A stretch of DNA of 64,000 nt from JANSYA01 sp965243385 (GTDB lineage Bacteria; Spirochaetota; Leptospiria; Leptospirales; Leptonemataceae), in assembly GCA_965243385.1 (NCBI GenBank), contig CBDEUV010000002.1:1798001-1862000 (forward strand), written 5' to 3'. The translations under genes and the position numbers were made by a program. Below the pieces are notes generated by a model that saw only the letters and a program-made list of their open reading frames with translations, ran no database searches and had not been told where the DNA came from. The number at the start of each line of letters is the position of its first letter. Position 1 is the stretch's first letter. Positions 61,207 through 64,000 of this stretch are shown here, piece after piece.

Positions 61207-61364
61207 AACGATCGCTAAGCGAATCGTTTCAAATTCTTTCACGATTTTCGAAAACGCTGAATCAGCAGACACAAAGCCGCAGATAATTTGCGGCCGCAGT
61301 CGAATCCCGTTGAAAGAGCTTGCGAGCCGCTTCGAATCGCGACATCTTCGGGCCGGATAGATCT

Positions 61365-64000
61365 ATGAAGACGCAGCTTCCGGCTCAGAAACAAAGCGCT
61401 CCGATAATTCCGGCACCGCCGGTCAAGGACGCGCCGTTGAATGACAGGCAGGCCCGCTGGCAGGGTACGCCGTTCAGCACGGAACGTTTCAGCGCGAATC
61501 GTTTGCCGCAAATTCAGGCTAAGATGCGGGTCAGCCAGCCCCACGATCCGCAGGAACGCGAAGCCGACGAGACCGCCGCGAAGATCATGAATATGCCGGA
61601 GCCCACGCATGATGCGGGCGGGGACGGGGCCGGAGACGGCTCCCATAATGGCGACGCCGGCAGCGCGGGCGGCATTCAACGGCAGGCGACAGGCACAGCA
61701 AACGGTTCGAGTTCTTCTATTATAGTAGCGCGGTCGGCACCCGCGGCTCCGGTCATCTCCGAAGTGCAGCGCAGTCCGGACGGCGGCATGCTGGAAGGCC
61801 GCGAACAGGAAGAAGAGCGCGAGGAAGCGGACGACACGCACAAACAGGAAATCCTGCGCAAAGTCGGAACTGGCGCATCCGACGCTCCGCCTGCCGATAG
61901 CGGCGGCGCGGACGCGGACGCTTCCGGCGATCCCTCCGGAAGCGCAGGCGGCGAAGCGGGAGCCGATGCGGCCGACGCCGCGGGGCCCAATCCGGATAGC
62001 GGATCCGGCGGAGACGCAGGCGCGGGCGAAGGCTCAGGTGGTGATGGGAGCATAAATTTATCCGGTAATGGCGGCTCCGCCGCGGGCGGCGTCGACGAAG
62101 CAGTCGAATCCAGGATTCGCGCATTGCGCGGACGCGGACAGCCGCTGCATCCGACTGAGAAACGTTTTTTTGAAAGCCGCTTCGGCCGCGATTTCAGCCG
62201 CGTGCGACTGCATACCGACGGCCAGTCCCAGGATCTCGCGAAACGGGTGAACGCGAAGGCTTTCGCCGTCGGCGAAAACATCGTCTTCGGCCGCGGCTAT
62301 TATCAGCCGGGTACGCGCGACGGCCGCGAACTGATGGCGCACGAATTAACTCACGTCGTGCAGCAGGGTAAGGCTCCGGCGACCGGCGCGCGCGATGCAG
62401 GCAGCGCGAACAAAGCGCCGGCCGCAAAAACGAACGGCGCAGCGAAGACTGCCATCACGACGCCCGCAAATGCGCCCGCGATCCATCGCCAGGCGGCCGA
62501 AGGCGAAACCGTGCACCGCGCCCCGGAAGACCGAGGGCCGGTGCTCGATAAGATTCGCGACTTCGCGGATAAATTCGCCGGCAATATTCCGGGCTATCGC
62601 CTGATGACACTGGTGATCGGTCTGAATCCGATTACCGGTAAGAAAGTCCAGCGTACCGCGCTCAATTTCGTGCGCGCGGCGGTCGCGTTTATCCCCGGCG
62701 GCGACGTGCTCTTCGGCCGCATACAACAGTCCGGCGTCCTACAGCAGGCTTTCAACTGGCTCAGCAAAGAATTCGGCAAACTCGGAATCACCTGGCCATT
62801 GATCAAAGATTTACTGAAGCGCGCGCTCGATCGCGTCGGCGATATAGGGATTCTCGGGGCGATCGGCAGTTTTCTAACCGGCGATCTGTTTCCGAAGGTG
62901 CTGCGAATCTTTAAGGAGATCTTCGGACCGACCCTGAGCAAGTTGATTAACTTCGTCAAAAAAGTCGCGATCAAAATCAAAGAATTCGTCTTTCGCGGTT
63001 TTATTCGACTGGTCGGCGGGCGCGAAGGGCCTGTCTTTCGTTTTTTGAATCCGATCGTCAATTTGCTCGGTCGCATCTTTAACGATCCGATCTCGTTCGG
63101 CCGCAATCTGCTCGGCGCCGTGGGCAAAGGCTTCAAGCAGTTCATGGGAAACTTCGTGAAGCATTTTAAAGGCGCCCTCTTCGGCTGGATGTTCGGAACG
63201 TTTTCCAAAGCCGGCATACAGGTGCCGACCAGCTTCGAACCCGCCGCGATTTTCGGATTCGTAGCACAGCTCTTCGCCGTCACCTGGACCGATATTCGCG
63301 CGAAGATCGTCAAACGCATGGGCCCGAAAGGCAATACGATCATGACCGCCGTCGAGAAATCGATCGAAGTCGTGACGATTTTAGTGACGAAAGGACCGCA
63401 GGGTCTCTACGAAAAGATCAAACAGGACCTCGGCAGCCTGAAAGAAACGATCCTGGGCGCGGTTCTCACCTGGGTTCGGAATACAATTATCGTCAAGGCG
63501 ATCGTCAAGATCGCAAGCCTGCTGAACCCCGCCGGAGCCATCGTGCAGGCGATCCTCGCGATCTACAACGTCGTCATGTTTTTTATCGAGCGCTTCGAAC
63601 AGATCAAAGCGCTCGTCCAGGGCATCATGGGCGCGCTGCAGGACATCGTGCTCGGCAAGATCGGCCCCGCCGCGAACAAAGTCGAACAGACCATGGCCCG
63701 CGCGCTTACATTGGTAATCAGCTTTCTCGCGCGACTCGTGGGACTCGGCAATATCGTGAAGCCGGTGCAGAAGGTGATCCGCCGGATTAAAAAGCGGATT
63801 GATAAGGCGATTGATAAGATTATTCGGCAGATTACGGTGCGGGCGCGGGTGTTGTGGCGGAAGTTCAAGCGGAAGGCGAAGAAGGTTAAGGATAAGATTG
63901 TTAACTGGTGGAAGTTTCGGAAGAAGATAAAGCTTGAAAACAACGAGTCACACACTGTATTCGTCAAGGGTAAACCGCCAAACGCAGAAATCTTTGTGGA
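61365..64000 (+). CDS. DUF4157 eCIS-associated protein, probable cargo (3' end outside window)
   Basis: At least 878 residues; the gene continues past the window. Residues about 50-75 (IQAKMRVSQPHDPQEREADE) are the conserved lead-in, and residues about 270-335 are DUF4157: LHPTEKRFFESRFGRDFSRV, RLHTDGQSQDLAKRVNAKAF and the HELTH metalloprotease motif (His326, Glu327, His330). A 150-residue Gly/Ser/Ala/Asp-rich segment separates them. The following 500 residues are amphipathic or hydrophobic helical blocks (GGDVLFGRIQQSGVLQQAFN, KKRIDKAIDKIIRQITVRAR), ending with a very basic stretch. DUF4157 proteins are frequent eCIS cargoes or tail-tube-associated factors, with the toxin domain at the far C-terminus. 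Start ATG 61365 has GGAT 6 bases upstream. Confidence 0.85.
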   Translation, partial: MKTQLPAQKQSAPIIPAPPVKDAPLNDRQARWQGTPFSTERFSANRLPQIQAKMRVSQPHDPQEREADETAAKIMNMPEPTHDAGGDGAGDGSHNGDAGSAGGIQRQATGTANGSSSSIIVARSAPAAPVISEVQRSPDGGMLEGREQEEEREEADDTHKQEILRKVGTGASDAPPADSGGADADASGDPSGSAGGEAGADAADAAGPNPDSGSGGDAGAGEGSGGDGSINLSGNGGSAAGGVDEAVESRIRALRGRGQPLHPTEKRFFESRFGRDFSRVRLHTDGQSQDLAKRVNAKAFAVGENIVFGRGYYQPGTRDGRELMAHELTHVVQQGKAPATGARDAGSANKAPAAKTNGAAKTAITTPANAPAIHRQAAEGETVHRAPEDRGPVLDKIRDFADKFAGNIPGYRLMTLVIGLNPITGKKVQRTALNFVRAAVAFIPGGDVLFGRIQQSGVLQQAFNWLSKEFGKLGITWPLIKDLLKRALDRVGDIGILGAIGSFLTGDLFPKVLRIFKEIFGPTLSKLINFVKKVAIKIKEFVFRGFIRLVGGREGPVFRFLNPIVNLLGRIFNDPISFGRNLLGAVGKGFKQFMGNFVKHFKGALFGWMFGTFSKAGIQVPTSFEPAAIFGFVAQLFAVTWTDIRAKIVKRMGPKGNTIMTAVEKSIEVVTILVTKGPQGLYEKIKQDLGSLKETILGAVLTWVRNTIIVKAIVKIASLLNPAGAIVQAILAIYNVVMFFIERFEQIKALVQGIMGALQDIVLGKIGPAANKVEQTMARALTLVISFLARLVGLGNIVKPVQKVIRRIKKRIDKAIDKIIRQITVRARVLWRKFKRKAKKVKDKIVNWWKFRKKIKLENNESHTVFVKGKPPNAEIFV

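Overview
The window is GC-rich chromosomal DNA from a Gram-negative (diderm) bacterium. It encodes an outer-membrane beta-barrel, many lipoproteins with clear lipoboxes, periplasmic c-type cytochrome peroxidase and two-component signalling. Several traits are familiar from Leptospirales-type spirochaetes: membrane SpoIIE-type phosphatases with TPR tails, Rhs giants with internal membrane segments, and many taxon-restricted lipoproteins. That assignment is inference. No rRNA, tRNA, CRISPR array or insertion sequence was seen.

Layout. 1-5 kb: end of an unknown gene, a large alpha/beta hydrolase, a TPM-domain membrane protein and a DUF2007-like protein. 3.7-6.7 kb (minus): small lipoprotein, unknown exported protein and di-heme peroxidase in one operon. 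6.9-8.2 kb: SRPBCC-like gene plus TetR regulator behind a palindromic operator. 8.2-16.4 kb: a carboxylate/acetate module (symporter large and small subunits, outer-membrane porin, sigma-54 activator, acetyl-CoA synthetase). 16.6-25 kb (minus): LolA-like and SnoaL-like proteins, a phage-type tail assembly chaperone and a 1959-residue tail-fibre-like protein carrying a seven-repeat EAR (epitempin) propeller and a C1q-like tip. 25-38.8 kb: an accessory stretch of oxidoreductases and regulators (Crp-, MarR- and TetR-type, histidine kinase, response regulators), several with visible operators, plus a truncated ridA and a protein with three PDZ-like repeats. 38.8-48 kb: an orphan response regulator, then a polymorphic-toxin locus (SpvB/FG-GAP/Rhs/Hint/LHH-nuclease giant followed by two likely immunity genes). 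48.6-49.3 kb: a 182-bp tandem array and a relic of a duplicated maoC. 49.3-58.6 kb: a HadA/HadB-like dehydratase pair, lipoproteins, a SpoIIE phosphatase, a seven-repeat propeller lipoprotein, an acyltransferase, a PAQR/hemolysin III protein and a DoxX protein. 58.7-64 kb: a double AAA+ ATPase of the extracellular contractile injection system (eCIS) type, divergent from a DUF4157 protein that runs off the window.

Working together. The DUF6519 fibre, tail chaperone, AAA+ ATPase and DUF4157 protein are all eCIS/phage-tail-associated families, so the host probably makes a contractile injection particle whose core genes lie outside this window. The Rhs locus is a second, separate toxin-delivery system. 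The acetate module links uptake across both membranes (porin, symporter) with activation to acetyl-CoA (Acs) under a sigma-54 activator. Several regulators sit beside perfect or near-perfect palindromes that look like their own operators, so many circuits here can be proposed from sequence alone. Dispersed short repeats with covarying hairpins occur between minus-strand genes, and one short repeat motif is shared between the 182-bp array and the coding region of the tail chaperone.
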